64,000 nucleotides of DNA from Chelonoidis abingdonii. Lineage: Eukaryota > Chordata > Testudines > Testudinidae. Made by a program: the position numbers and the translations under genes. Positions 33,152 to 45,519 of the stretch are shown here, piece after piece (position 1 is the stretch's first letter; each line of letters starts with the position of its first letter). The notes under the pieces were generated by a model. The model was not told where the DNA came from, searched no databases, and saw only the letters and a program-made list of their open reading frames with translations. Location: the NCBI RefSeq assembly GCF_003597395.2, contig NC_133770.1, positions 90,519,378-90,583,377 on the forward strand, in the 5' to 3' direction.

Positions 33152-34649
33152 TGCAGTATGATAGCAGAATTTCATCCATAAAAGAGAAGAATAATTAGGT
33201 AAGGTACCTTACTGGATCCTATGAAATCGTTAACATAGCTACAATGGTTGATGTTGTATGTCCAAGATATGCCAACAAATACCGCACTATCACTTATTCC
33301 TAGCATAATGGGAAAACCGTACAATCTCAGAGCCCACTGTGTGATAGCTGTTGGCATATGTTGACTTTGCAGTAGCCATCACTGTAGTTGAGTTACTACA
33401 TGTTAATGGAACAGCAAATGATTATTTCTCAATATTTTTTTTGAGATGTGCAGACTGGTTAGGCTAAATATAGGTCATGTGTGGTCCTGAACCAAAACCT
33501 GCCAATAAGTACCCTTGAATTTTGGGAGTGTTTTCTATCTGAATAGAAAACAGGATCTGAATTACACAGATGCTTTAGATACTAGATACCTTAGAGATTG
33601 AGTCTCTCCCATTGTAATCTTGATCTGTGACACGTGTCAGCAGACCTCTAGCTTAATCAGCAGGATTCTGGAGAGAGACTAATTAGTGACTGTTCCTTGA
33701 CTCCAAAATTTGTTGGTCTGCCCAAGCCTCAGCTTTTGGTGTTTAGGTCATATTGCAAAGCTTATCTTTTTCTCCTAGGTGTTTTTTGGAAAATCAGTTG
33801 TGTGGGTTGCACAAAGTGGTCAGGGAATGTTTGATGGACCTGGGAAGATTTTTTTTTTTACAATGATCCTAACTCATATTTTTATTATTTTTTGTGTACA
33901 TTTTCCACAATCTTTAGATGGTTTTTAAAAATAAACTGAATGTCCCTATCCCACTCAAACCAACCCCCCACATCTCTAAACCAAAAACATTGTGCTTTTT
34001 GAAATTTGGATACAGATCTGAATTTTGTAGCTTGAACCCCCTTTAATATGAATCAGTTTGAATAGTTACCCAATTAATCAGTCCTATTTTGAAGTTTAAA
34101 GAAGTCTTGGGTTTATGATTTCATAAACTTGTGCTGTGTACTATATGATTTCAGTGAGGACTAGATAGACTGGAAGAATCATGAGCCATGCAGCAAGTAT
34201 AGTCTTTACTAGTGAAGAAACACCAAATTATTTTGAGATGCTGCACTGAGAGGGGTTCAAATACTACAGTTCATTTACTTTGCTTTACTGGCTCATAATT
34301 CAGCCCCAGGCAGGAGCTCTTACTCAATTCCTACCTCATGAGTTTTGCATGCTTTCCTTTTTTTAAATTAGCTTTTAACTTTTTATGTGGAAAGAAGCAG
34401 TAAGATCTCTGCAGGTCAACTTCACGGTGTGCCCTTGTGTCAGGTTAACCAGTTTGCCATGGGTTTTGTGACATGGGCACGCCAACGCAAAATGATGTAC
34501 CACTTTTCCAAGAGCTTTCCAAGAAGAGCTAATGGCCACAACCAAGCTGTGCCATCATATTTTCAGTATGAAATTTCTAGAGCCAATGAGACTTGGAGCA
34601 AGAGTGTGAGGGAAGGGAATAGTGTACTACATGTATGTCTTGATCCAGC
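33152..34649. other. Unannotated stretch, one unknown open frame
   Basis: Nothing recognised. A 145-codon plus frame spans 34387-34824 but overlaps the CR1 tail at its end. Its composition (S, T, Q, N rich) gives no domain; I treat it as chance. Confidence 0.5.
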
Positions 34650-35338
34650 CGGTCTTCGAGCAATGTTAGTCATAGAAGCAACCACTCAATCAACTAGTCC
34701 TACCTCCTCTATATCAGAGGCTATCAACACCACCCAGCATCAATACACAAAACCCAACAGTGGAAATGAGACCCCTCCCTCACCCCAGGAGACTAGGCTA
34801 TTATGTTCCATAGGCAGAGAATAGGAGGTACCAAGGTGAACTTGTGCTTGGAGCCCATGCAATGGCATGGAAATGATTAAATAAGATATACCCAGATAAC
34901 CCTGACAAGTGACACTCACCCAGACACTTCAGGGGAAGGCGAATGTCCCCCCCACACACACCCAGGGTCACTGCCAATCTGACCTATGGGAAAATTCCAT
35001 TCCAACCCCACATATGGCAATCAGTTAGACCCTGAGCAGGGGAGCAAGAACCAGCCAGCCAAGCACCTGAGAGAGAGAATAGTTGATGCCACCTCAGAGT
35101 CCTGACCCACCCTGCTCAATGTCCCATCTCCAGACATGGCCATCCCTAACACTTCAGAGGAAGGAGATGATAAAAACTTTCCCGCATACAATGGAGGGGC
35201 GGAAATCCCTTTCTGACCCTTGCAGGTGACTGACTGAAACACTGAAGCATGAGCTCTAGGAACATAACAAAAACACTGGAAGTAAGCCCCAAGGCTGTTG
35301 AGCCCTGCGCCTCAGCATCACAAGCAACCCCACTGCAT

Positions 35339-35524
35339 TTATACGTTTGTCGAACTCTCTCTCTCAAAACTAATTAAGTTGTTTGCCCTCACAACTCCTA
35401 CTGGGAGGCTATTCCAGACCTTAACTGCTCTGATGGTTAGGAAGCTGCTTCTAATTTTCAGCCTGAAGTTATTCATGACTAGTTTATATCCATTTGTTCT
35501 TTTATCAACATTGTCCTGTAGCAT
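35339..35524 (-). pseudogene. CR1 ORF2 C-terminal end
   Basis: The frame contains FLTIRAVKVWNSLPVGVV, the conserved segment close to the end of CR1 ORF2. Downstream, the 3' UTR follows to about 34650. Confidence 0.75.
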
Positions 35525-35871
35525 TAATAGCTCTTCATACTCTCTAGTATTTACCCCCTTATGTATTTACAGAGAGCAGTCATATCCCCTCCCATCCTTT
35601 TCTGCCAGACAAAACCAGTCACATTCTCCCAGTCTTGTCTCCTAAGGTAGTCCCTCCATTCCCCTGATCATCCTAATATCTCTTCTCTACACCTGTTCCA
35701 ATTTAAATTAATCTTTCTTGAACATGGGTGACCAGAACTGAACGCAGAATTCCAAATGAGATCTTATCAGATGCTTGTACAATGGCATTAATTCTTCTCT
35801 ATATATATACTGGAAATGCCTCACCTAATATATCCGAAAAAAGCTTCTAGCAGAAAATTTTATTAGACCAT

Positions 35872-36662
35872 TCAGTGCATGACCTTGCACTTTGTACTAT
35901 TGAATTTCATCCCATGTCTGTCACCCCGATCTTCAGGGTCATCCAGATCTTTCTGTAAAATATCCCCGTCCTCCTTTGCATTCACAGTGCCTCCCAGCTT
36001 CGTATCATCAGTAAATTTCATTAGCGCACTCCTACATTTTGTGCCAAGGTCCTTAATAAAAATAATGAATAAGATTGGCTCCAAGACCAATCCTTGAGGA
36101 ACTCCATTAGAAACATCTTTCCAGTCCAATAATTCATCGTTTAGCACAACCCATTGCTTTCTCCCCTTGAGACACTTCCTTATCTACCTTAAAATGCTTG
36201 TACTGATCCACATCTTCCCTAATTTAACTGATTTCCCTTGTGGTACTGTTTCAAATGCTCTACTAAAGTCCAAATACATTAGATCTACTGCACTTATCTA
36301 AAAAATCAATTATTTTCTCAAAGAAGGAAATCAGGTTAGTTTGACATGATCTTCCTTTGGTAATCCAATAATGTATGACATTCCCTTTATCATTTACCTC
36401 TGTGAATTTAATTTATTCTTTCAGTCATGATTTGTTCTAAATCCTTCCATACTACTGAGGTCAGACTAACAAGTCTATAATTGCCCAGATCATTTTTCCC
36501 CTTCTTAAATAGAGTTATGACATTAGCTGTTCTCCAGTCATATGATACTACGCCTGAGAAGCTAGATTTATTAAACATCCTTGCTACTGGACTAGCAATC
36601 TCCAACCCAGAATATTTAAAGAACTGGCATGTGAAATTATCCAGCCCCCCTGAGTTGAGCAC
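35872..36662 (-). pseudogene. CR1 reverse transcriptase
   Basis: Motifs in order are DNFTCQFFK (fingers, near 36640), NYRLVSLTSV (near 36440), SNGVPQGLVLEPILF (palm, near 36080) and FTDDTKLGG, the active-site box with both aspartates kept and alanine changed to threonine (near 36025). FNSTKCKVMH closes the block. Frameshifts separate the first and second frames. Function would be target-primed reverse transcription. Confidence 0.85.
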
Positions 36663-37128
36663 GTTCAGATCTTTTAAGTTTATCTTCCACCTCAGATGTG
36701 GTAATTTTCGTATCTAGAGATTCATTTCCATCATTTGTACATGCACATGTTCCATATCATCTTTACTGAAAACTGAAACAAGGTATTCATTTAGCTTTTG
36801 GGCCAGACCTAGATTATCTTTAATCTCCTTCCCATCCACACTGCATATTGATCCAGTCTTTTTTTATTTATATAACTTAAAAACCTCTTTATTTTAATTT
36901 CTTTAGCAAGAACTAATTCAGCTTGATTTTTAGCTATTCTCACTTTAATACTGCATTTTCTAACCTCCACAATATAGCTTTCTTTACTATCAGCCCCTTT
37001 TTCCATTTCTCAAAGTCTCTCTGCATACACCTTACAAGCTTTTTGAGGTGGCTGTTCGTTCTGCTGAGTCAACACCTTTCTCTAAAAGTTTTTTCTCCCC
37101 CTTTCTTAGGATGCAAATTTCACATGGT

Positions 37129-37167
37129 GGGGGTGGGGGTGGGGGTTGTGATGGGGGTTAAATGGGG
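37129..37167 (+). other. G-quadruplex-type motif
   Basis: Four runs of five G (37129-33, 35-39, 41-45, 53-57) with loops of 1, 1 and 7 bases, plus a fifth run of four G at 37164-67. It interrupts the CR1 copy between linker and endonuclease. Confidence 0.75.
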
Positions 37168-37423
37168 TTTTTTTGTGGTTTTTTTTTTTGTATAGTTGAT
37201 TTGAAGCCTCCTCTGCATTAAGTCCTTGAGGTCTTCAGTCCAGGTGACTTCTTAACAAATTCCCTTAATTTCCCAAAGTCTGCCTTTTCAAATAAAAAAA
37301 AACAACAACCCTATAACTTGGCTTTGATTATCCTTCCACTTAAATTTAAATGGAATCAATTTGTGATTACTTGATCCAAGGTATTCCCTACAACCAGCTC
37401 TCCTATGGTGTATTCACTACTTA

Positions 37424-37711
37424 CTAAAACAGAGTCTGAAACTGTGTCACCTCTTGTTGATTCAGTGACAATTGATGAAAACTATCATTTATCACATCCA
37501 GGAAACACAGGGCCCTATCAGTCTTAGTAGCATTTATTCTCCAATCTATACCCAGGAAGTTAAAGTCCCCCATTATGACACAATTCCCACTAGTATTTTT
37601 CTCTCTCATAATATTAAAAAGATCACTCTCCATTTCTGAGTCAGTCCCTGGGCATCTATAGCAGATCCCAAACTCTATCCTAATAGAACTTCTTTGACAA
37701 TCCTTCCCCAA
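37424..37711 (-). pseudogene. CR1 endonuclease (AP-type) domain
   Basis: The frame reads ICYRCPGTDSEME and CVIMGDFNFLGIDW. GDFN with the following ID-W is the catalytic signature of the APE-like endonuclease that nicks target DNA. The upstream half of the domain is lost to frameshifts. Confidence 0.82.
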
Positions 37712-38249
37712 AATGATTTTGACCCAAACAGATTCTGTTTCGTCTGTTGCATCTCTTCATAGTTTACCACTTCATTGATGTACAACGCTACCCCAGCACC
37801 TTTACCTTATCCTATCTCTCCTAAGCAGCACATACCCTTCAATACCTGTATTCCAGGCATGACTGGTATTTCTTTAATCCCTACAATATCTGGTTTGACC
37901 TCCTGTTCCAGTTCCTCCGTTTATTTGCCCAGACTCCTTGCATATGTGTATAAATATTTCAGTTGTTTCCCTTGGACCTCACCCATTTAGCATGGTGGTG
38001 GACCATTATCCCTTACTATATCTTCATTTAGCTGATTTTCCTGCTCCTGGTGTACTGAAGCCAGGCATGAAGATTTCATAACCTTCTCCGCTCATCTTTT
38101 AGTTTAAAGCCCTTCTTATCAATCAATCTAGAGGACTCTGTCTTTTCTTCTTCTTCTGTGAAGAATGGTTCCTAATGGTTCGTCATCTCAAAACCTTCCT
38201 CATTGCACCAGTTCTTAGACCATCTGATCTTCATTATACAGTTACGCCT

Positions 38250-38612
38250 TCATCTGCATTCTCTAGAGACCAGACGTATTCCACTGAAAGTCAACTGAGC
38301 TGCCATTTCTTTAATCATCTTACCCAGTTGAGTATAGTCATTCTTGACCTGTTCCAGTGAGAATCTAGCAGTGTCACTCATCCTAACATGCTGCACAATG
38401 TGGCTTTTTCCCCTGCTTTCATCACAGTCCTTTTCATCCTGACATCCATATCTCATACCCTTGCCTCTGGTAGATGGCACTCTTCTGTTCTCTGGATCTG
38501 GTCTGGTGACAAGCCTGTTGATTCTTTTCCTTATAGAGTCCCTTATCATATAGACATGTCTCTTCCTGGTGTTGGTATGAATCTCTTTCTTGCAAACCCC
38601 ATACTTCTTCAT
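38250..38612 (-). pseudogene. CR1 ORF1 esterase-like domain
   Basis: The frame contains MIRDSIRKRINRLVTRPDPENR (family form GDS at the first block), VQHVRMSDTARFSLEQVKN (family form VGTNDT) and LTFSGI. These are the ordered blocks of the SGNH-hydrolase fold found in CR1 ORF1. The expected glycine before DS and the glycine-threonine-asparagine of block III are changed, so it would not be active. Confidence 0.7.
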
Positions 38613-38694
38613 TTTTCCTTAAGCAATGGTCTCTGGCTACCTCCAGTATCTCTCTGTGCAGCAGAAAGAGAGGTTGTTACATTCAAGCGTATAT

Positions 38695-40202
38695 AGGAGC
38701 GGTGGTTATGCCTACATTCAGTTAAAATGAGGCATTAGGCATAGTCCTTTGCACTGATCTGAGAGACACAGAAATACCCCCTGCTTCCTCCAGAGGGTGA
38801 ATCACCCTGGAGCACAGTGGTCTTTGTTGATGCTGGCTAGTGCAATTTGCATTACCCCGGCACCAGCCATGCTGAATCAGGTCCATTCAGCAAGTGAAAC
38901 CAAGGCAGGCCTTAGGTCTTGGTTCTAAATTCTGCTGTATCACAGCCCTCAGCTCAGTCACAAAGGCAAGACTACACAACCTTCATCTATGGTTTAATTC
39001 AGATGTACCCTGATCTGTCTGTTAGCACTATACACTGTCACTAGCTTGGACTGTACCTTCTCCAGATCAGTGCCATTTTTGAATAAGCCTCAGGACCACC
39101 TAGATTACTAGGGCAAAATAATACTCTGAAACCAGTGTCAATTTGTCTCTGTTGTGGGGAGAATTCTAATCATTAGTCTCCTGTTTAGTTCCTTTCCTTT
39201 TTACTCACTTTCTTCCTGAACGTTTCCACAAAACAGTCCTGCAGCTTTTAATGATCAACTTTGTTCCTCGGGTGACTGTGTATTACAGTCATTAATTAAA
39301 TGCCACAACCTATAAGCATATGCAGTGTGGTCGCTACTAGTATGTGGCAGAACTGTGGTGGCAGCACACCCGGAGAGAGTTTTCTTAAGTGAGAATGCTA
39401 CCTTCCCCATCCATGATAGAAATCACTGGCATAAGCACATGTGTAGCCATGTGTAGCCTCTCTTCACTACAGAGTCCACATCCATAAACCTCTCTTGACT
39501 ATAATGTTATCGTAGCTTGGAACTTGACATACCATTGTTAGCATTTACAAGATAGCAGCAGACAGTTGTTTGTTTACGTTCCAAATAGCGATGGACAAAC
39601 TAATAGCCACTCTGACTGTGAGATACTATCCTCAGTGTATGGACTTGAGCAATGGCTGTTAGCCAGAATAAAAATAATATGTCATCTCAGGATACACAAT
39701 GCAGATGAACTGACTAGTTAAAATGAATTATCATAAGTGATGGGCATAGCATAACCAGGGAAATGGAAAATGTATCCGGTCTCAGACAAGCTTAATTATT
39801 TGGGTTACGAGGGCAACATCACAACTAGAGCTGACTGAATGCTGCAAAATGCTGGGCGTGATTCCCCTCTCACTTGTGCAACTCCATTAACATTACATCA
39901 AAGGAAATAAGTTTCAGACTCTGTATTTAGGAACATTGATTTGAATTCTGGACCACTGTTCAGTTGACCCAGGGTTGCACCCTTTCATTTTTCACTATTG
40001 GCAAACATTTGGGCGAATAGGTTTTGATTCACAAGAATATTTGGGGAATGGCTGTTCTTAGTATTCCCACCATAAAAGGAGAGTAAACACAAATACGAAT
40101 GATCCTAATGCGTGAAATGTTGTCCTCCCTGTTCAAAAGTTTTAGTCAACAGTTCCATGTGATTTAGGAAGGGAAGATTTGGGTCTTCATATTTGAACAT
40201 CA
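38695..40202. other. Unannotated stretch, no gene recognised
   Basis: Apart from a short partial copy of the 'ctctcacttgtg' palindromic repeat near 39855, nothing recognised. Confidence 0.5.
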
Positions 40203-40206
40203 ATAT

Positions 40207-40876
40207 TGTGACAAAGTTCCTCCTCTGCCTTGGTGGGTCCTGCGCTTATTGGCGGATTTGTTCACCTCAATGATCTTCCCTTCTTGTGGAACCCACAGTC
40301 TGGGTCAGCTCCTCCTGTGTCTATCAATGAGTTGGGAGTGGTTTTGGGTGGGTAACCCTGTCAGGCCTGCCCCCTACTCCGGGTTCCCAGGCGGTGGCCC
40401 TCGTGCGTTTTGCAGCTGTGCTAAGTGCTGTTTACTGGAACAACTGCCATACACGATACAACTCTCCTGGGCGACTTCCCCATGGCTGCTCCAACGCTTT
40501 TATCCTCACCACAGGACTTCCTCCTGGCTGATAACGCTGTCTCCTCCAATCTCCAGCAGTATACACTCTCGACCTCAGTCTTACTTCTTGCTCCCCAGCT
40601 GCGGACGACGAGCACTCCTTTCCTCGCTCCTGCTAGCTGAACTGGATGGGTCGCTTTTTAAACCCAGATGCCGCTGTTCAGCCTGCCCTAATTGAGTGTC
40701 TACTTAGAGAGTACTATCTCACTGCCTATATAAAAGAGCTTAATTGGCTCCAGTGCCTTGATACTCCTGGAGCAACTGCCATTTGGTTACCAGGGTACTA
40801 GGGATTTGTTTAGCCTGGGGCTAACATACCTGTTTCTCAGTACTTTACTGTAGCCATCTGGCCTTGCCCCATCACA
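40207..40876 (-). mobile_element. Solo LTR, Gmr1-like family 2
   Basis: Plus-strand ends TGTGACAAAG and CCATCACA, flanked by the 4-bp duplication ATAT (40203-40206 and 40877-40880). At 670 bp it is the only uninterrupted member here. Its minus-strand 5' end (TGTGATGGGG) is shared with the copy at 2002-2585. Confidence 0.88.
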
Positions 40877-40880
40877 ATAT

Positions 40881-41439
40881 GTTATGTGGCACTTTAAAAA
40901 TACAATTCACGTTATAAAATTCAACCTTGCGAGGTTTTAAAAAAAATAAAAGTGCATCTTTTTTTTGTGGGGGCATGGAAGGTATTGAATATAGAATATT
41001 AAACATCTGCACCCTGTCCTCTTAATACTGTATATTAAATATGTTGAGTACTTCCCCTTACCGCTTGTTAGGTGGTGTAACGGTCTCGCAATGTTGCTGT
41101 TAACAGTGACTTTGAAAGTGGCTGAGACATAGTGAGTCAGTACTAGCTTATTAACATACATGGTTTAAAGGAAGTTGAAGACCACTGGGACCTGAACAAA
41201 CTGGTCCAGCTAAGGTGGGAAGAGTCCATAGAAGGACCCAGTCTAGAGAGAAGGGTTCGCTGGCCCATTTCTTGCAGAAGTGCGATTAGAAGGGAACTAT
41301 GCATTGTGCGAAGTCATTCCTCCTCCAGGCTCTTTGCTTATGGGAAGTAATTTAGTTGAATGAACTGGAAATCTCAAAACAGGAAATAGGCCAATAAAAA
41401 GCAAAGATGGAAAAATGCTCATAACTCAGGTAAAAGAAA
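40881..41439. other. Unannotated stretch, no gene recognised
   Basis: No signal recognised. Confidence 0.5.
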
Positions 41440-42945
41440 AGCAGATGAATACCAGGTTCTGATAAAACATGCGAACCTCATCAACTTCACATTAACATCA
41501 GCCCAATAGAGATGTCAGAAATACAGGCAATAATCAAGAAACTGAAAAACAACAAACTGGTGGAGGATGATCAAATCATAGCAGAAATATTAAATAGCAC
41601 CTGATAACCTCTCCCTAATGAAAAGCTATCAGAGTTGTTCAGTGAGGTCTGGGGGAAAAAGACCCCCTCCTGACCAATGTAAACATGGAATCATTGTCAG
41701 AGTTCCCCCAAAGTCTCTAACTAACAAATGGAGAGGAGACATATGACTCTGTGTTGTAGGGAAAGCTTTCTGCAGAGTGATACTGCACAGAATGAAAGAA
41801 GCAGTAGAGAAGATTTAGGCACAAGAAATCCACATTAAGGACCATCACAGAGGAACACACACAGAATGGCAGGCACCACCCCCCCCCATCATCAGTTTTA
41901 TTGATTTTATTTTTTGAAAGGCATTTGACAGCCTGAACACTGCAGACATGTACTGTGATTCTTCAGTCCCATGGACTACTCACTAAAGTTGTCAGCACCA
42001 TCAAGGCCACGTATAGAGCTGCAAAGTGCTCTGTAAGAGTGAACGATCAGGCAACAGAGTGGTTCAAAGTGGATAGTGAGTGACAGGGCTGCATTCTATC
42101 TCCACTGTTGTGTGGCATTGGTATAGACTGGTTAATGAAGAAGTGGATTAGCAACACGAACAGTGGTATAGCTTGAGGAGATCGCAGATGCCTACAATAT
42201 CTAGACTTTGCTAATGAGATTGTGCTACTGAGCAACACCCCCAAAAAGCTACCAAAACAGATAACCTGGCAAAATCAGTTATGCCAAGTAGGGCTCAAAA
42301 TCAGTCATGACAAAATGAACATCTTTCAAACCTAGATATCAAGCAGTAAATCACACTAGAAACCAAAAATATTACAGAAGTAGAACAGTTCACCTGTCTG
42401 GGCAGAAACATATTGGCCAATGGAGACCTCAAGAAGGAAAAGACACCAAGGATAGGAAAGGCGTCCACTAAAACGATGTATGCAAATGAAAGATATACAG
42501 AAGAGAAACAAAACAGAGATATTTTAACTCAAACATACTTTTGGCACTAACATAGAGCTGTGAGAACTGTAGATCTACTAAAATATTACACAGAAAACCA
42601 GATGCCTTCAAAAATAAATGCCTGCAAAAGATTTTAGGCATTCTTTTGAAAGATTTCATCCCCAACAAAGATCTGAGAAGTCGTCAACCAGCAGCTTGTT
42701 GCCTTCACAATCAGAAGGAAGCACTGGACGTATTTGAATCATGTGCTCTAGATGCCAACACACAGCCTCCAGCATGAAGCTGTCAAGTGGAAACCAACCA
42801 GTGTGAGGAAATAAGAGCACCCAAAAGAAACCTTAAGGAGAACTTTTAGCAGAGAGGGCAAAAGATTCAGTCTCAACACAATAGAGCAGTTGGAAGTAGC
42901 AGCAAATGAGGAAGGAAGGAGGAGACAGGTTTCTTTCCCGTGTGC
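41440..42945 (+). pseudogene. RTE-like LINE, reverse transcriptase to C-terminus
   Basis: Plus-strand frames show GKAFCRVILHRMKEAVEK (about 41760-41815), WFKVDSE followed by GCILSPLLCGIGIDWLMKKW (about 42060-42145) and YLDFANEIVLLSN (about 42195-42235), where the catalytic FADD has become FANE. The C-terminal AVKWKPTSVRK and PKETLRRTF follow (about 42775-42850). Order and spacing fit a non-LTR retrotransposon that is not CR1; the RTE group is my best guess. It has many stops and is 5' truncated. It ends close to an 18-bp palindrome. Confidence 0.75.
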
Positions 42946-42959
42946 CAAAATTTTGGCAC
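42942..42959. repeat. Perfect 18-bp palindrome
   Basis: GTGCCAAAATTTTGGCAC, located at the 3' end of the RTE-like LINE. The remaining tail 'cgaagggtgtgatgtaatg' follows. Confidence 0.9.
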
Positions 42960-42960
42960 G

Positions 42961-43471
42961 AAGGGTGTGATGTAATGTACTAGAACCAGGAGGGATAACT
43001 TTGTGGAGTTGTATGTGAATAAAGCAGATTCCTGGAGGGATGACCTTGACTGGAGACCCTGGATGCTTGTTTAACATGCACTGGGGAAATAGCACCTGCT
43101 TACGGATTGTATTACAAGCTATGTGTTTTCCATTAATAATTTGATAAGAGACTACATTTTTTTGGCAGTAGCAAGGAAATGGAGTTGTATTTAGTTTAGA
43201 GGCACCTCTTTCCACCTCAAGAGTAAGATTGTCACTATCTTTGGCTTAGCCTTGACAGAGACACACACAACTGAGGATTTATTTTGCATGTTGAATCTGA
43301 TCACAGTTTAGGGGCATACTGTCACATCACTGCAAAAGAGGAGTTTAGATCAGAGATCAAAGTAGCCCAAAACATGCCTGAGTAGATCTCTGCTGTTTAT
43401 CTGAAAGCCCACGTCTCTGCATAGTGTATTGCAGGGAAAATGTTATCCTGACATGATGCAAGAATGACAAG
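42961..43471. other. Unannotated stretch, no gene recognised
   Basis: No coding or repeat signal recognised. Confidence 0.5.
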
Positions 43472-43874
43472 ATCATGTCTACACTTTGGGCTAGCTACAC
43501 AAAGAAGACTTGGGCTGTGACTATACTGTTGGTGCAATGTAGAGTATAGGCACAACATAATAGTTACATGCCACAGTGGAAGGTTCCGGCAGCTCTCTGC
43601 TGTTGGAGCTTTTCCCTGCTGCCTCTCCATCGCAGGCTCCAGCAGTGGGGAAAGGCTCTCTCACTGGGGTGGGGAAAGGCTTTGGCAGCCGGGAGGCAGC
43701 AGGACATTACACTGCTAAAAATGCAGTGTAGACGTGGGAGGTACTGCTTGGGCATCTACAGCCGTGCTAGATGAGACAATGCTGAGTGTAAATGTCTATG
43801 CTTATGGTGGTATGTGTTGAACAGACACAGCACGTCCTTAGCACAGGTATAAAGAGCAGTGTAGACATGGCTTA
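43472..43874. mobile_element. MITE with ATGTCTACAC ends
   Basis: Left end 'atcatgtctacact' and right end (inverse) 'agccatgtctacactgctc' form imperfect terminal repeats. A second inner copy of 'cagtgtagacgtgg' at about 43726 suggests a nested or composite element. The interior is GC-rich and partly palindromic, without coding sequence. Confidence 0.6.
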
Positions 43875-43914
43875 GGCGAATAGAGTGCCCTACATGCTGG
43901 ACCTAGATATATCC

Positions 43915-44631
43915 GAGTGGGAAACTTTTGCCTGAGGGCCGCATTGGTTTGTAATTGTATGGAGGGCCGGTTAGGGAGGGGTCATGGCCAGCCCCACCAA
44001 CTATCGCGCCCCACACTCAGGACTCCTGCCCATCACAAGCCTCCATGTTCCCTGATGGCGCCCCAGGACGCCTGCGCATTCACAAACACCGTGTCCTACT
44101 GCCTCGATCTGCTGCCATCACCTCCTCCATTTCTGCAGCCTCCGAGACCCTGACGCATCCAACACCTTCTCCCTCCCTGCCCTGACTTCCTGAGAACCCC
44201 AGCCCTGCTGCCCCCTGATGCCCATCAACCCCCCTCCTTCTGCATGCCCCACTGGAACTCCTCCCATTCAACCCTGCTCCCCTGACACCACTAATCACCC
44301 CCCCACCCCCTGACCATCACCCCGAACTCCCCTGCCCTCTATCCAATCCCTTCTGTCCCCTTACCATGCTGCCTGGAGCACTGGTGGCTGGCGGGCCTGG
44401 AGCTGGGCCATGCTGCTGCCACCACGCAGCACAGAGCACCAGGTCAGGCTGGGCTCTGCAGCTGCGCTGCCCCAGGAGCTCACAGCCCCACAGCCCAGAG
44501 CATTGTGCTGGCGGCAGAGTGAGGTGAGGCTGCAGGGGAACAGCGGGGGAGGCACCAGGGACTAGCCTCCTGGGCCAGGAGAGCAGGGGCTTGGCAGGAC
44601 AGCCCCGCGGGCCATAGTTTTCCCAACTCTG
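43915..44631. mobile_element. Non-autonomous hAT element, GC-rich
   Basis: Left end GAGTGGGAAACTTTTGCC and right end (inverse) CAGAGTTGGGAAAACTATGG are related terminal repeats. The flanks ATATATCC (43907-43914) and ATATATAC (44632-44639) match at seven of eight. 'gagggccg' and the inverse 'cgcgggcc' lie inside each end. At 717 bp it has no transposase; the open frames over it are antisense or compositional. Confidence 0.72.
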
Positions 44632-44639
44632 ATATATAC

Positions 44640-45222
44640 CTTACACAGCTCTCTAAATGTGGAATTCACTGCCCTTAATTACGCACCCAGGCTCCCTATA
44701 CTATGCCAGGGAGAGTTAGGCACACAAGAAAAGAGATCCATAGACACCATCAAGCTGAGCAGGAAGCCATCTAAGTTAGCCAGTAGGAAATTCCAAGGAG
44801 AGGGATAGGGCCTAAGCCCCTCAAGGGACTTAGGTGCCTAACTCTGAGCCAGAGGGAGGTGTCTATTTCCACTTGTAGTTTAGAGCCATGAACCCTCTCC
44901 TGGAGTTAGGCACCTAAGCCAGGTCAGGCCTTTCTCACAAAAACTATGGGAGTGTTTGTCCCCCTTCTTCCCTCCACCCCTCACAGCACTTACATGGAAG
45001 GTGGGAGACTTGGATTTACAACAGGCATAGCAGAGCTTTGAACCTGGTCTCCCAGGTGATATAAGAGGTGCACCTACACAGCATCCTTGATGCGCTGTGC
45101 TGGTTAGGTGTCCTTTGTCCTCACCTACCCGATTGGGCCCTGCAGGTGTACAGATGTGGGAACACCTACTGTGTGAATCCTACCAGGGTTTTGGCACTAA
45201 ACTGCTTGGCAGTCTCAGGATT
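44640..45222. repeat. Decayed repeat with TTAGGCACCTAA motifs
   Basis: Repeated 'gttaggcac', 'cttaggtgcctaac' and 'gttaggcacctaag' words, continuing beyond the two MITEs at about 45821-45945 ('aggtgccaagggaatttaag', 'ttaaatgcctaaatccctttgtgg'). Probably one old element broken by younger insertions. Ends are not defined. Confidence 0.35.
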
Positions 45223-45478
45223 TAGGCCTTGTTTACACTATGGGGGGAGATCGATCTAAGTTATGCAATTTCAGCTGCATGAATAATGTAGCCAAAGTCA
45301 ACGTACTTAGATCTATTTACCGTGGGGTTCACACTACATTATGTCGATGGGAGCTGCTCTCCCGTCGACTCCCTTTGTGCTTCTCGTTCAGGTGGAGTAT
45401 AGGAGTCAGCAGAAGATTGACCACCGATGCATCAATTGGTGCACGTTGATCCCTCAGGAAGTATAGATAAAACCTTAG
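45223..45478. mobile_element. MITE with GTCGA/GATCGA fold-back core
   Basis: Left end 'aggccttgtttacactat', right end (inverse) 'ctaaggttttatctatact'. Inside, 'gatcgatctaagtt' and 'acttagatctattt' are inverse copies. Non-coding. Confidence 0.65.
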
Positions 45479-45519
45479 CGGCTTTTGGCATTCCCACTGG
45501 GGACATTACTGGTGGAAAT

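Larger units (their letters stand above)
34650..38690 (-). mobile_element. CR1 LINE, reverse strand, 5' truncated
   Basis: About 4 kb with, on the minus strand, ORF1 esterase (38612-38250), endonuclease (37711-37424), linker (37006-36809), reverse transcriptase (36662-35872), C-terminal end (35524-35339) and 3' UTR (to about 34650). All parts are in the right order, each in a separate short open frame. This is a different CR1 subfamily from the one at 25336, as judged by its 3' UTR. Confidence 0.85.

Noticed and set aside
34387..34824. 145-codon plus-strand frame
   Set aside because: No recognisable domain, no exon-like splice context, and its end overlaps the CR1 3' tail; most likely chance.
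42748..43215. 155-codon minus-strand frame
   Set aside because: Antisense to the RTE-like LINE C-terminus for much of its length.
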